Shown in pieces: positions 1 through 12,788 of a DNA stretch of 64,000 bases. Origin of the DNA: Bugula neritina (lineage: Eukaryota > Bryozoa > Gymnolaemata > Cheilostomatida > Bugulidae); assembly GCA_964035545.1 (NCBI GenBank), contig OZ037766.1, positions 10,609,722 through 10,673,721 on the forward strand, read 5' to 3'. Below the pieces are notes generated by a model. That model was not told the origin of the DNA, did no database searches, and was given only the letters and a program-made list of their open reading frames with translations. The number at the start of each line of letters is the position of its first letter. Positions within the stretch are counted from its first letter, which is position 1. The position numbers and the translations under genes were made by a program.

Positions 1-365
1 CTTCTAATTCTTGTAACTTTTGACTATCACTATGATGATGCTGATAGTGATAATCACTGCCAGCCCAAGTCTCATACTCATAGTGATACTATTACTATTG
101 TCTATTAGTATTAATAACTAGTATTACTATTAGTACAACTACTAGTACTGTACTAGTATTACTCATAGTTCTGATAATGATGGAGATAATAGTTTTAAAA
201 GTTCTACTTCTACTTTTATAGTAACTGTGAGCTAGATTGTATATGTTGAACTCTACTCATTTTTTACTACTAATGCTAATACTAATAGTAATAGTAATAC
301 TAATAATAATTATAGTTGTTATAATGATAGTAATACTAATAGTAATAATAACTATTTCAATTTGA
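1..365. repeat. Degenerate TA-rich triplet-like low-complexity block
   Basis: The stretch is made of imperfect steps such as tagtaa, tactat, actagt and tgataatga with no fixed period. Similar blocks recur at about 2645-3335, 21660-22260 and 23110-23480. No open frame or splice structure is visible in it. Confidence 0.6.
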
Positions 366-2644
366 TAATTTATGTTTTACAACAGCATTATCGCTTATCA
401 ATTACATTGGTTCATAATATGATTATTTTAATTTTGCTTTGTGTGTTTTTTCATGTTGTAAATTTAAGTTCGTATGGTTATTTAATGAACTAGAGAACTA
501 GCCAAATGTTATGTACCGATTGCAATAATTTACTATAAACTCAGTGAAATTTAAAACCTAATTGATATTACTATGACATTGATTGTACAGAGGTAGCTAA
601 AATATACATTAAATTACCAATAATTTTAACTCGCCAATACACTATGAGTAGAACAGTCAAATGCAATGATAGAAAATTAATTAGTCATAGCAGCCCGTTG
701 CTTGAGGAACATTGAGCTACAGGTCTAAAATGATTTAGTTTTGTGATCCCTTATATAACAAAATAATTTTTTTTAAACTGGTTTAATACTTTTATTATAA
801 ACACGCTTATCAAAGTAACATGTTTTTGATGTATATTCTATTAAAAAAGCAATCACATCAGGTTTTCAATTTGTATGTTGTACAAAGTTTATTATGGTGA
901 CAAGTTACTAAATTATATGGTTCAGCTTTGTAAAGTAAAGCTGATAAAATAAATACAATTATGTGATTGTTTTACTGCTATATATTAAATTTAAATGAGT
1001 TGAATAATATCCTAGTGCATTGAATTAGATATTTTTTTTAGCTTTGGTACACCTGTTTGTTATAGGCTAACATTCCACCAATAGAAGAATGGTGCAAGTA
1101 GAAGAAATTTCAGGTGCAGAAAGCTAAGGAGCAGTCAGAATGCTGCCAGAGTTGTGAAGAGGCACTTGAAAAAGCTGAATTTCAATAATGACATGAAATT
1201 CGTAACAGATCACCCTGGTGTAATTGAACTGACATGGCCAGCAGAGTTCTCGAAGTCACATACAACAGCTATTTACATCATCATGGTTAGCTTAAATGTA
1301 ATTCCTATATCAGTCTCTAATATATAGTTTGATATCTGCTGTAAATTCGCTTAAGGAGCATACACATAACCAAAACTGAGTTACACTATAGTATTTGTTC
1401 TTGAATATATTTACCAAGATAAGTAGATTTGCTAATTCATTAACAGTAAAATTATAATGATACAACAATTTTTCTTTTAGATGATTCAATCAATAACACA
1501 AGACACTACAACATGGTTTTGCAGTTATAGAGTATTAATTTTCTGGCTCTTTCCAAATCTTCATAGAAGGCAAAGAAAACCACCGTCAGCTTGCCTTTAT
1601 AACTGAGTGCACGCGTCTTCCACCTACAGATGATGGTTAACAATTTGCTGGTGTGGAACTTTCTAATTTTGTTTACAATGAAGATAGATTATAGGACATT
1701 ATTCTTTATGTAAAGATTGTCAAGTTTTGTTATAATTAAGAACAGTTTTAGTTTCAATAAATCAGTTCAACATTATGGACATCATTGCACAAACATTTTA
1801 ATCTTTACTATCTACAAAGGTATCTGATGGACTACTTAAAAATACAAAACTATGCTCCAGATACACAATGCACTGACCAGCAAAGTTAAAATGAGTTGGA
1901 GATGTAAAACATAATATCTTGTTCAAGGCTTTTCCCTGCTGTTGGAACCTTCTACTTCAGAACACTGAATTGAACAAACATATGTAGATATATGAAACTT
2001 TGCAAAAAATAATAATGTGAAATTAGTTGCTAAGTATCACATTGCTAATAAATACAGCATTGTGTAATGTTTTATTTAATTTTTTTTTGAGCCATTGGAT
2101 CTATAGGCCCGCATAGTATTTACTATATTATAACTAATAAATTGCAGACACATTATGTCAGACCAGTTTCCATTTAAATAGAATAGTGTAGGCTATCAAA
2201 TTTGTAGAAGTAAAAAACCGCATTCATATTTAGTAAAATACTTGCCTTTTTTTTCATGATGCCTCTACTGCTAAAAAGAGAAGTTTTTATCAATACAGCT
2301 CCATCAATCTGTATCCTGATGAAGCTAGTAGTTTAGGAACATTTGTGGGGGGGGGGAGTGTAGGCTGAGCTGCAGTATAGGAAAAACCCCAACATATGTA
2401 ATCTATTCAGCACATTATATGTATATTTATTCAAAAAAGGATTTAGAAAATGCTTTATGAAGAGATGAACAAAGTAAAAATTAATGCTGGTGAAAGTAAT
2501 ATTATTACACCCATTAGAATTACTAGCAGCTATAGCATTAACATTATGTATTTTCATAAAAATGTGTCTAATTTATGCTACAAAGTTATTACTGCCAAAG
2601 GTTACAAAATTTACCAGTCACATTCATGCAGCTGGCGGAGAATA
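366..2644. other. No gene supported
   Basis: AT-rich sequence with frequent stops on both strands. A short open stretch at about 1085-1280 (+), followed by a GT, gives a basic then hydrophobic peptide I do not recognise. Short open frames at 2333-2665 look random. I see no exon here that could supply the missing N-terminal half of the HSPA14-like gene that follows. Confidence 0.5.
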
Positions 2645-3335
2645 ACTAACTTTCACTTGCAATAAATATTATATAATATATTGATAATTATTGGAATCAT
2701 AATTATATTTATTGTTATGATCATTATGATTATAATTATTTAATATTATCTTTATGTTTGTATTTAAAGTTGTTCCTTAAATTAAAAGTTGTTTAAGTTT
2801 TATAAATTTATTATAATTATATTTCTGTATAAGTATTAGTATAATTAAATTATTATAATTTATATTTTATTATTTATATTTATTTCACTTTTTATTTCAA
2901 GACCAGCAGTTCAAATTGAAATTAATACTTGTGTCGTTTGCTTTATATTATAACTTACAAGTATAACTATTAACATAATAATATTACATTTGCTATTAGT
3001 ATTACTATGAATATAAATATTTATATTAATATAGCTATCGGTATAACTTATAGTTATAGTTATACTTATAGTTATAACTAATATAACTATAAGTATAAGT
3101 ATTAGTTTCGAAACTGATCCTGCTCCGTAACATTAACATACTGATACTGTCATATGATTATCATTATGACTAATAATAGTATTAATAAATATAACCATTG
3201 AATATTATTAATAATAGTTCACCAATAGGCGATAGTCATAGACTTAGAGTGAGAGTCAATGTCATAGAAATAGAGTTAGACTAGTGACACTCATACTGAT
3301 ACTGATACTCATACTGTGATTCACTTTCAGTTACA
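2645..3335. repeat. Degenerate TA-rich repeat block (TATAAC/TATAAG steps)
   Basis: Consists of interrupted steps such as tataactataagtataac and tagttatagttatact, then a GA-richer hexamer-like part at about 3240-3320 (catactgatactgatactca). The same word set appears at 21660-22260 and 23110-23480. It is non-coding by appearance. Confidence 0.6.
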
Positions 3336-4071
3336 AATTTCAAAACTTGGTTTTACGTAGACAACTACTAACCTATAATTCATCACAAAACGGTTGAAAA
3401 TCATCATTTACTGCATATTTAAGAGTAATTTTCTGGTAGTGTGGTCGACATGATAATTGAAATTAAAATAGGGAAAATAATTATTTTGTGATTTACAGCA
3501 AGTTACAAACTAGCGAAATGAAATAGTCCATTTGAAAACAGTTAAATTAGTTACCTTTCTTGATGTTGCGTAGCTAACGTTAGTTATTAGTAGCCGCCCG
3601 AAGAGTAACATTCATGTGATTTGAGCTACGAATAACGAGAATCTGCGACAAACCCGCTTCTTAATAACTTTACGCGATATAAACTCACGCTACAATTGGG
3701 CTATTTTGCCATCCCCACGTCACGGAGGGCACGCTCGCGGGCAAGTCTGGGCAAGTCTAAGACACCTAATATGACCACTTTTACTTACATTTTTGTAGTG
3801 TTTTCGTATAAGAAATTGGGTAAAATGCTGATAAAACAGTTGAAAAGCATGCAAACTTTTGCTCAAATGTAATAAATAACCTGGAAGCTTACCGCCTTTA
3901 AGCAGGCGTATATGTACCTCAAGTGCAACAGTATGAAAGTATTTCCAGTCTATTTAATGTGTAAACGTGTCTTTAGCTACACAGTGGAATTGGTCTTAGC
4001 AGCCTATGCAACTTTTCTCTGGCAGAGGAGGTATAAAGCTGCTTTACAAGCAAGTTTTTGTAAAAAAGTTT

Positions 4072-4120
4072 GTCCCTACAAGGAATCAAACTGCAGAGCT
4101 AACCATTACATTATAGGGAC
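4072..4120 (-). repeat. tRNA-like hairpin fragment (possible SINE remnant)
   Basis: On the minus strand the segment starts GTCCCTA and ends TAGGGAC, which pair as a 7-bp acceptor-like stem. Between them are a B-box-like GTTTGATTCC and an A-box-like TGGTTAGCTC. It is only 49 nt long and lacks an anticodon arm, so it is not a functional tRNA. It could be a degenerate tRNA-derived repeat, or chance. Confidence 0.3.
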
Positions 4121-4151
4121 TATAGAGTAATCTCTAGTTTTGTGTTTCTAG

Positions 4152-7100
4152 ACAATACAAGGAAGACCCGCAGTCAAATCAGCGTTCCTGGAGCAAGCTA
4201 ATGAGTGCCGCAGAGACTTGCAAACACACTCTGACTAACCTTCCCAATGCACACTGCTCTGTTGATTCTTTACATGACGGTATAGACTTCTCTAGCAACA
4301 TTGCAAGGTAAACTCATCGCTTTAACATTCCGCTCAACGTCCAAGTTTTTCTTTACTTGAAAAATTGATATCAATAGACTAGTTTTCTCAGCCATATCCT
4401 TTTAAATATTTCATTTTTAGAAAATGTTTTGAATATTTTTTTAATTTGTTCATGTTTATTTTTAAGTTATATTTTAAATATTGTAAATGCACAATGCATA
4501 GCTGTTTATAGCACTACGCATGTCCTCTACTATGTCAATGGAAGTATTTTCATTTTTGTATACTATGTTGTAATGGTTTAATACTGGTTACTGTCTTACA
4601 GTGATTGTATATATTGTTATATTTGTGTGTACATGTGTTAGCGTAGGGTATAGCATTGGCTGGAATATTAAGTAAGCTTCCAGCTTGTCCAAATAAAATT
4701 CCTTCCATTTTTTTTTGTTTTCTGTTTCACAGAGCTCGAGTAGATCTACTCAATCAGAGTTTACTCACACAACTAAAGAATCTACTAGATGAGGCGTTGA
4801 CTGCCAGTTCTCTCTCTAAAGACCAGATACAGAAGGTTACTTGTTACTCTATATCACTGCAAAGTAGTTCTCGTTGTACCTAGACATACTAGTGAGTCTA
4901 ATGTGTAGTCAGGCTACCAGTACTACTTCTGTATTACTCTAATGTGTTGTTAGGTTGTACTGTCTGGAGGAGGTAGTAAAATGCCGTGTGTGTCCAAGAA
5001 GGTGCAGGACTATTTGAGCAATGCCGAGGTGCATTTTACTCTCCCATCTGATGAAGTTATAGCAATTGGCTGTGCTAAACAGGTTTGGTCTATAATATAT
5101 GTACTTCTGGTGTATATAGTTACGTTATATTTACTGGGGTTTGCTTTTAGTTTGTTTTAGGTCAAGGTCAAATAATTAATATGCTGGAAATAAGACCAGT
5201 GAAACTGAGAAAGAGTTATTTACATAATTTTGTTTTCAGCTGTTTTTCCTAAACCGGTGCTCGAAATTAGTCTCTTTTTTGATTGAGTATCAAATGATTC
5301 TTCCATAAAGAAGTTTATTTAAGTTGGTTCACCGACTTTTCCATGTTATCTACAACAGATAATGTATCTAGTACAATAAAATAATATAAAGCAATGTTTT
5401 ATTAATTTGTACATAATAAGTATGTATTTGCTACAAATCTGGGTAACTGATCTAACCTGCACTTATCACCGAATTAGCAATTTGAATGCTACATTTTGTG
5501 TTAAACTATCGAGATTACAACGTGCATTGATTTGTTTCAGGCTAGCATAATCCTATCCAACTCTTGTAACAATGATGTCTCTGCAACAGCTAGCATTCCC
5601 TGTATACAGAAACCTATTAGTGCTATAGTGGAGGTAAATTACATATCTAGTATTTATGTTTAGCAATGCTAATAATATTTTATAATTTATGCTTACATAT
5701 GGGTTCTACTTGATAAAAAGTAAAGTAAAAAGTTGTCAGGGTACAAAAAACTAGATGACAAGGTTTCTGGGTCGTCGCAGGGCATGTGATTATTAATTCT
5801 TTACACTGAGCTTTAGAGCAATACTGTATTATGGTATAGAAAAGTAGGAGACTTCAATTGTGTGTCTACAGAATTGTGAGCCTGAAGTAATATTCGCTGC
5901 CAATTTGCCAATACCAACGAGAATAAAGAAGACGTTTTCCTCAAGTCAGTCAGTATTCAGAATGGTGGTGACTCAGGGAGAAGACCATAGTGAACTCTTA
6001 GCAAAGGTAACCACTCTACTCACTATTAGTTAAACCTCGCTCACATTCTGCTGTGGTTCAGCTTACTAGACAGTTCTTTTACTTCGTAAAGTCTTCTATC
6101 TAACTCCCTTAGCTAAGCCATACAAGGTAGCCAATCAGAACGCTTGTGAGGCTGCCCTTGTCTTTATCCAATCACATCATACTATATTATATACTGATAC
6201 TATAAACAACATTATATTACATTCCCTCTTCTCTCTATGAAAAAGAACCACGTTATGTTCCAACTATAGCAATAATTATGTCAGCTTCTTACTGGAGTTG
6301 TCTACTCTATTACAGTTGTCTACTAGCTGTTGTAGTTATCTACTCTCCACATTAGTTATGTGCACTGCTATTGTCGTACTGTGAAACTGTAATTTATGCA
6401 TTTGTAGGTTATACTTAAAGATATCAGTGAAGAGTCAGTAGTCAATGCCCAGTTTAATCTAAATAGGTAAGTTGTCTCCAAAATGTTACTGAATACATGT
6501 TCAAGGACCTTTCTTAGGCATCAGTTACTTTTAGTGCACAAACTGTGTTGTATGTGCTCAGCTAGGTAGTGGGACATTTATGTGAGATTGCGCAAGTTAA
6601 GTTCTCACTCATAGTAGGATGGGTGGTGCCTTTAATACAGAGAAAGGGTATCATTCTACCGGGATTATTATTTTATAATGCAAAAATCATATTTATATAA
6701 AGTAGCTATAACTTTTCTGTGTTGGAGTTGTACTCTCCTATGTGTGACCAATGGTTTACCTGTGACTAAACTAAAATGCTTTACATTCTCTGCAATTGTG
6801 TATATGAAATAACATGTGTGTATCTGTAAGTGTGTGTGAATATGCAAAAGTATGTTTATGTATATGTAAATACATAATGAATGTGCAAATCACTTACTCT
6901 GCAAAGCTGCTTGTAGGTATTTTTTTTCTAAATTTTCATTTGGACGGAGCTTGTAACTTGGCATTAATTCTCTTCCATTTAGCCTTTTGCAATATCAATT
7001 TATTTGTTAGCACTATCTTAAAATAATGGTGTAAAATTGCCACCAAATTAAAAATATGTGTATAGTGAATCTAATTACCAACTTAAGATTCACCTTTAAG

Positions 7101-7218
7101 GTGTATATTTTGTTTTAGCGATGGCTCTCTACATATCAATTGTATGGATGAAATTAGCAAATCAACATCAGAGTTGTCTGTCCCAGTTAGTAGCACCTGT
7201 TCTGCCAGGTCATGCTAG
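4152..7218 (+). CDS. HSPA14: HSPA14-like Hsp70 (Hsp70L1), C-terminal half only
   Basis: Seven exons can be joined with consistent phase: 4152-4307, 4733-4835, 4954-5082, 5541-5633, 5872-6006, 6408-6466 and 7119-7218 (stop), about 258 residues. The translation follows the back half of vertebrate HSPA14: SAAETCKHTLTNLPNAHCSV, then NIARARVDLLNQSLL, then the ATPase-lobe strand VVLSGGGSKMP and LPSDEVIAIGCAK, then the short substrate-side tail ending SDGSLHINC. HSPA14 is an atypical Hsp70 that partners the J-protein MPP11/DNAJC2 on ribosomes in animals. The short C-terminus without a helical lid or EEVD agrees with that family. The first exon starts in phase 1, so coding sequence must lie upstream. 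About 250 residues of the N-terminal ATPase domain (GxHFG start, phosphate loops) were not found in 1-4151. Either the preceding intron exceeds 4 kb, against at most about 650 bp for the others, or the copy is truncated. Confidence 0.85.
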
Positions 7219-7468
7219 TAGACTGTGCTAGCTGTTCACACTAACTACCTTCATATTAGACTGCTTCAGACAAGTTTATGTCTTTCAATACTGGTTTTTA
7301 CAGACTCCTTTTTTATATGTGCTTGGTTTATATCTTATGCATATCATAGGAGAAAAAGTACTCAAGTTACAAAGTGTATATTTTATCTTAATGCAGTTTT
7401 GCTTTTGTTTCTGAATGTAGCCATTATTTAACCATTTATTTGATTTGAAATTTTTTCAAACTGATTTC

Positions 7469-7474
7469 AATAAA
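7469..7474 (+). terminator. Poly(A) signal AATAAA for the HSPA14-like gene
   Basis: AATAAA lies 251 bp after the stop codon, in AT-rich sequence. It is the first canonical hexamer I see downstream on this strand. The sequence from here to 8449 holds no other gene. The acceptor at 8431-8433 suggests that an untranslated exon of the next gene lies in 8000-8160. Confidence 0.5.
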
Positions 7475-8449
7475 ATTGCTGCACCTAGAGATATACTTTT
7501 GTTTTCAAAATTTGCTTAAAATTTATTAGTTTGTACATGGCATCATATGTATAGAACGTAAAATGCTTGAATCTTTACAATATTTCTCCAATATCAAATA
7601 AGAAAATACTTTTTTCAAAACTTGAGGCTAATAAAATGTACTTATTTCAACATTCAGTCCATCATAATGGAGATATTGAATGTTTTATTTCCTTGAAAAT
7701 GTTAAGTTGTGTTGAATAACTTGGCTTGTAAAAATATGCATTAAAAACCTGCATTCGGTGAATGTTGACTCTTTTCAAGGATTGACTCAACCTTTGACTT
7801 TGAGGGCAACTATGTGTAAAAACCTGATACAATACAGTGCGAAAATAGCAGTAGTTTGTGTTAGAACGTAGGTATGTTCGACCTCATTCAGTGATTATGT
7901 AATTTTGGAGTTACCTCATCAATGTAGCTTCAAGTGGTTGTAAGCTTACCTTCTAATAACCAACTGCCACTAGAAAGTATTGATTCCTCTATCTTAATAT
8001 CAAAGGCTTATGTTTTCCTTGCCCAATAAGACTATTCACCCTTAGTTGAAATTTGTTAACTATTGATTTCTGATTCTTGTTGTCTCAACATTGCACAGAC
8101 TAGGAACAAGTTGATGAAGAGCCACTAAGTAGCACACTATAGTTGCAGGGGTGAGTAGTTTGTGTTAAGTATTTCATACTACAAGGTTTGGCTAATAGCG
8201 CTATATTTCTAAAATTGGAAAGAAAATAGATTTTTAATCCCACAGAGCGCGCATTTTACCAGCTGACACAAGTTTGCTTGGAGTAATTTGAAGAATTGTT
8301 TATCATTTTACTATTTTACACACATGTACTAATTCATGAGCATATTCTTAGATTAGAAAGAATTTAAAAGTTGATGAAAATAATTCAATTGAGCAACTTT
8401 TCATATCTGTCAAATTTTCCTTCCTATTTTCAGGTTCAAAGTAGCAGCA

Positions 8450-11400
8450 ATGTGCACCAGGAGTGTAGTTTTAGAAGTAATAGTACTGCTCTACCATATA
8501 TGCTATGCCATGGTAGAGCCTAGTATAAAAGTGCATATATATTCTACACTGTGCAGTTCGGAAAATATCAGCAGTGACTGCAGATCTTTAACATATTCCA
8601 ATGCCACAAGTGTTACATTAGAGGATGCCGTGCAGAAATATGCTGCAAAATCATTGGTTACCATGAAACTGATGCGCTCCATACCAGCTCTACTTATAAT
8701 CCTGTTTTGTGGAGCATGGAGTGACAACATCGGGAGAAAAGTAAGTTATATATTATTATGCGTTTGTTATGTTCCTTTGATTTGTAAAAAAAACTCTTTA
8801 ACCTTTAATTTTTCATTGACAAATTTCTGCTTTGATAATGTGTGCATATAGCTTGATAATTGGGCAACTTTAAAAAACACCTTGTTCCATAGTCTATATC
8901 CAAGTGCATCAACTTTTATTGGGATCTCATACCCATAGTTTTCATCTAGCTCCATTTATATCTTACGAATATGTAGTAAAATAAATTTTCAAATATTATA
9001 CTTGATTATAGCTTATTTTTATAAATCCTACATGAATTAGGACACTTTTGAAGCAACTCTTCAGGCTATTGTATTTGTAAAATATGATGAAACGCATAGC
9101 AATGCATGTGTGTTGGTCAGCAATCTTTTCTGCTGTATTTTGTAGCTGCCGCTGCTCTTTCCTTTCATTGGAATGCTGCTGTCCATATTGCTGTATCTCA
9201 TAAGCTATGCTCCAGTCAAAAGTGTGTTCTCGGTGATACTGGCAGGCAGCTTCCTGTCCGGGCTGTTTGGAGAAGTGGGACTGATACTAATGGCTAGTTA
9301 CAGTTATATAACAGATGTCACAGGTATTGCCACCTAGATTGTTGTATTACCTTGACAATTAACATGACTATTATTTTGTGTTTATACTTTAGTGTTGAAA
9401 CCTGGTCTCGCACCTCCATAACATTATTGACCAGTAAAAGTGACTTCTCTTCATAGTAAAAAGCTATTACACTGATATATGAAGTCTTAACAAGATGGTA
9501 TTGATTTGATTCATTAATATCAAGCATACATGCATGTAGTAATTGACTTTTGTACAGTAACGATTGATTACCGTCAAGATACGCTGTGAACAAGTACGTG
9601 ACTGCCTGCTCAGTCTTCTACCTACATGATTACAATTAGCAAATATTTCCCTAAGTTAATTTCTATGTGCCATATGTAACAACTAGCTAGCAGGTCTGCT
9701 AATTGTATATGGCACCTTCACTTGTTAGGTATTACAATAGTTTGACAAGGAAAACATAACTTTTAAATATATCTCAACTTACATAGCCTAGTTTAACGAT
9801 AAATTATCACCAAACTGACGATTCAAGTAAATTACTTGCACCTTCACTAATTAAAACTGAATGAAATTTGAAAGCTAAACTTTCTTTGTAAATATAAACT
9901 ACTTGTTAGCCCAATGCTGCCTGGTTACTGGATTATATGAGTATTACGTAGTAACATCATTCACAGGTATATTATTCAATCAGTATATTCCTGGCACTAC
10001 TTTTAAACTACTATAATTACCAAGTGCTGAAATATTTTAACCATGTAACTATGAGTATTGTTCGAGTTGTATCGGTGGCAAGCTGTAGTATTTTCAAAGA
10101 TCTGCAGCTGCGTTTCTTAATTACATTTTCTATCTTACACATTTTATCTTCAAATTATTAGATGCTACGTTTTCAAATGGTCAACAAATACAAACTGAGC
10201 AGTTACATACTTTTCAAATGTTGTAACACTCTAAAAGATCTGTTGCGCATTTTTCTGATACAAAATTTCTTCACTGCATGTATAAAAGTTAAAAATATAA
10301 ATGTTTGATCTAATGAAGCTACTAAATACCATATATATATTGGTTTAAGTCAGATTTCTTGAGTGCTTATTGATTTGTATGTATGTAATATTTATGTATA
10401 CATTTATATTCTGTACTTGAAACAGCTGTTATATAATCATTGTAGAGCATACAAACCGGACTAACAGACTTGGAAGATTAATGGCAATGACTTTCTTTGG
10501 ACAGTTCCTTGGTTCTCTCATTGTGGGGATTATGATCAAGATCACTTTAGTTAGGAACATATTTATATTTGCCATGGTCATGAATGCACTATCCATAGTT
10601 GTGATTATCACCTTTCTACAAGACAGTCTTGAGGATAAAACTAAATCAGTTGTAGTGTGTGAGTATACATTAAAGAAATTGTAATATCCTAAGCTCTTTG
10701 ATATTACTAATAACTTTTGGTTTGGGGCATGGGTTGAAATTCTCATGAGAACATGACTTCTTTTTTCTACATTTCTAATCTAGAACACAGGTTTTTCTAA
10801 ATTTCTCCATTACTGCACCTACCTCCCATGTGCTGAATACAGGTATTGATTAAATTATTATATAATTAATGAAAGTTATAAATAATTAAAATTAGCTACT
10901 GAACAAAAAATACAGAATTCCCAATAAATGTGATAGATAAAAATTTCGATGTAGTAGAAGTCGTTATTATATCCAGTCAAAATTTAAATATTTTAGCCAA
11001 TTGTTTTCTCTTGTAAAAAATTGCATTTAATTTGGGAGTTCAGACAATTGAATGTTGGTGATTTTTATGAAAATGTGTTAATTTTAAACCAGTACAAGTT
11101 TCTGCTAAGCGATTTATTTGTTAAGACATGGACTACTATGAAAATTATCTTGTTTCTACTGATCTTGCAAACTGCTATTTTTGTGGTAATCAATATTACC
11201 TGGTATTTTCACAGTCAAGCCAACCTACTTGGTGGAAACTTGGCAGGTGATTGTGAAGCCAAGAGAGCACAAGATGAGGACGTACATCATTTTGATATTG
11301 CTCTGTATAGCTCTGCACCAAGCTTGTCTGTGGGGAGAATATGATATTACTATGCTGTATGTTCGACATAAACCTCTCTGGTGGAATCCCTCCAAATATG

Positions 11401-12243
11401 GATATTATCTAGCTGGCGGATATTTTACATCTGGTAAAATTTTTGCTTTTGGCGTCTGAATTTGTGATATTTTTTTCAAAGTTATACTTAGTTTTTATAC
11501 TATGATTTTTCAGTTATAGATATCTAACTCTACCTTAATTTTGCCTTTTGACAGGTATAGGTACAATCCTACTACTTCCAATTTTATCAGGACATTTTAA
11601 GGTGAATGACCTTTCACTATCTATGGTTGCCATTGCATTCAAAGTAATCCAGCTGACGTGGGCGTCTTTCTCAGTGGAGGACTGGATGGTGTTTCTGGGG
11701 CTGCCTATGATGACCGTGTCTTCTATGTTTGTTCCCGCCATGAAATCGGTTCTTAGCAAACTCATTGCTGAAGATGAGGTAGGCAAGATCTTTGGTTTGG
11801 CTGCATTTGGAGAAACCATCTCTGGTTTACTCGGCGCCGGAATGTTTACTGCGGTCTATGGAGCTTCAGTCCATCTCTGGAAAGGAGTTGCTTTTATCCT
11901 AGAAGCAGTTGTAAGTGTTAGTGTGTTTATTGTACTTCTTTGGATGTCTGGTAACTTTGCTAAACACTATAAAACTCTGCTGACAAACGACATTGGTGAA
12001 ATGAAACCTCCAATAACTGTTCAAGTTGATAACAGCGAAGATATTCAATACAATGAGTCCAATGAAATACCTGATCAATCAAACATCAGTCATGATGAAT
12101 CAGTATCAGGTGATCAACATGGAATACAACCAGGAGAAGTTGTACCTGCACTCAATAGCTCTTCACAAAGTTATAACCAGCTTGAAGATGGTGCGTGCGA
12201 TGCTGAAGATAGACCACAGTTTCAAGGAGCTTATGCTTATTGA
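8450..12243 (+). CDS. MFS transporter, SLC46 (proton-coupled folate transporter) like
   Basis: Five exons, 8450-8740, 9146-9323, 10446-10658, 11215-11433 and 11555-12243, join in phase to 529 residues. Residues 1-25 form the first membrane helix and end in VEP. A Cys-containing extracellular loop with N-x-S/T sites follows. The cytoplasmic loop carries the MFS signature GAWSDNIGRK. The middle part has NRTNRLGRLMAM and, after the central loop, CLWGEYDITMLYVRHKP, which is typical of SLC46A proteins (GESDxxxLY in relatives). The family carries folates, cyclic dinucleotides or muropeptides with protons. The substrate here cannot be told from sequence. The last roughly 100 residues form a long acidic, Ser/Asn-rich cytosolic tail, longer than usual for the family. 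The ATG lies 16 bp after an acceptor (8431-8433), so an untranslated first exon is likely. The gene ends tail to tail with the flavoprotein gene on the other strand. Confidence 0.85.
10687..10830 (+). repeat. Dispersed repeat family R1, copy 1
   Basis: Shares with 33603-33740, 54590-54700 and 51880-51990 the core words TTTTGGTTTGGG, GAGAACATAACTTCTTTT (with changes), CTACATTT, TCTAGAACACAGG and CCATTACTGCACCTACCTC. This copy is intronic in the SLC46-like gene, directly after the exon ending at 10658. There are no obvious terminal inverted repeats. Confidence 0.75.
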
Positions 12244-12576
12244 GATATTAGAAGATATTGGCAAAGGCAACGCTGTGAACAATGTTATGCATGACTTAGG
12301 ATATGTTACTTAATGTTTATCTCATACGAGAATAAGTCTCACTTCCTTTAGAAATAGAACTGGTATTAAAATTATAGCACCAAATATTTTGGCCCTCACT
12401 GGTGGCAATAAGTGCTTCCAGTGCCTTTATTGTATGTATGTTTATTGTTAGAACACACTTTTATTCTTATGTAGTTTTTCTGTTTTAGTGTGCAAGATTT
12501 ATCTTGTAAATTTTTCATTAAGTATCGTTGTACTCTGGATATTAGCAGGTATTAGTGGCCAGAAGACTGAGCCTGT

Positions 12577-12582
12577 AATAAA
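12577..12582 (+). terminator. Poly(A) signal AATAAA for the SLC46-like gene
   Basis: AATAAA sits 334 bp after the stop at 12243. The signal for the opposing gene is only about 37 bp further on, so the two 3' ends probably meet or overlap. The 545 bp between the two stop codons contain nothing else recognisable. Confidence 0.6.
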
Positions 12583-12618
12583 TTAATTAAAAACATTTCA
12601 ACAAAAGTGTAATTTGTT

Positions 12619-12624
12619 TTTATT
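12619..12624 (-). terminator. Poly(A) signal AATAAA for the flavoprotein gene
   Basis: TTTATT on the plus strand, read as AATAAA on the minus strand, lies 165 bp beyond the stop codon at 12789. It converges with the plus-strand signal at 12577. Confidence 0.55.
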
Positions 12625-12788
12625 GCTCCGATAAAAATATTGTTGAAAAAAAACAGCAAAAATAAGTTGTAACAAAATTCAAAAAAGCAAATTCTAATCA
12701 GAAAAATTTGAAGGCGAAAAGTTGTTCAAACAAATTTGGTCAGGAAATTTGGCAAATCTAGCATAACTGCTTGTTTAGTTTATAAACT

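Noticed and set aside
1085-1290. Possible exon with EEWCK and CCQSC-like words recalling a P2X7-type zinc domain found in mobile-element proteins
   Set aside because: The words need different frames and an in-frame stop separates them; too weak to call.
11021-11214. Open frame with a hydrophobic segment that could extend an SLC46-like exon upstream
   Set aside because: Exon 3 (ends 10658) joins directly in phase to the exon at 11215 and gives the family's expected loop; the upstream part is intronic.
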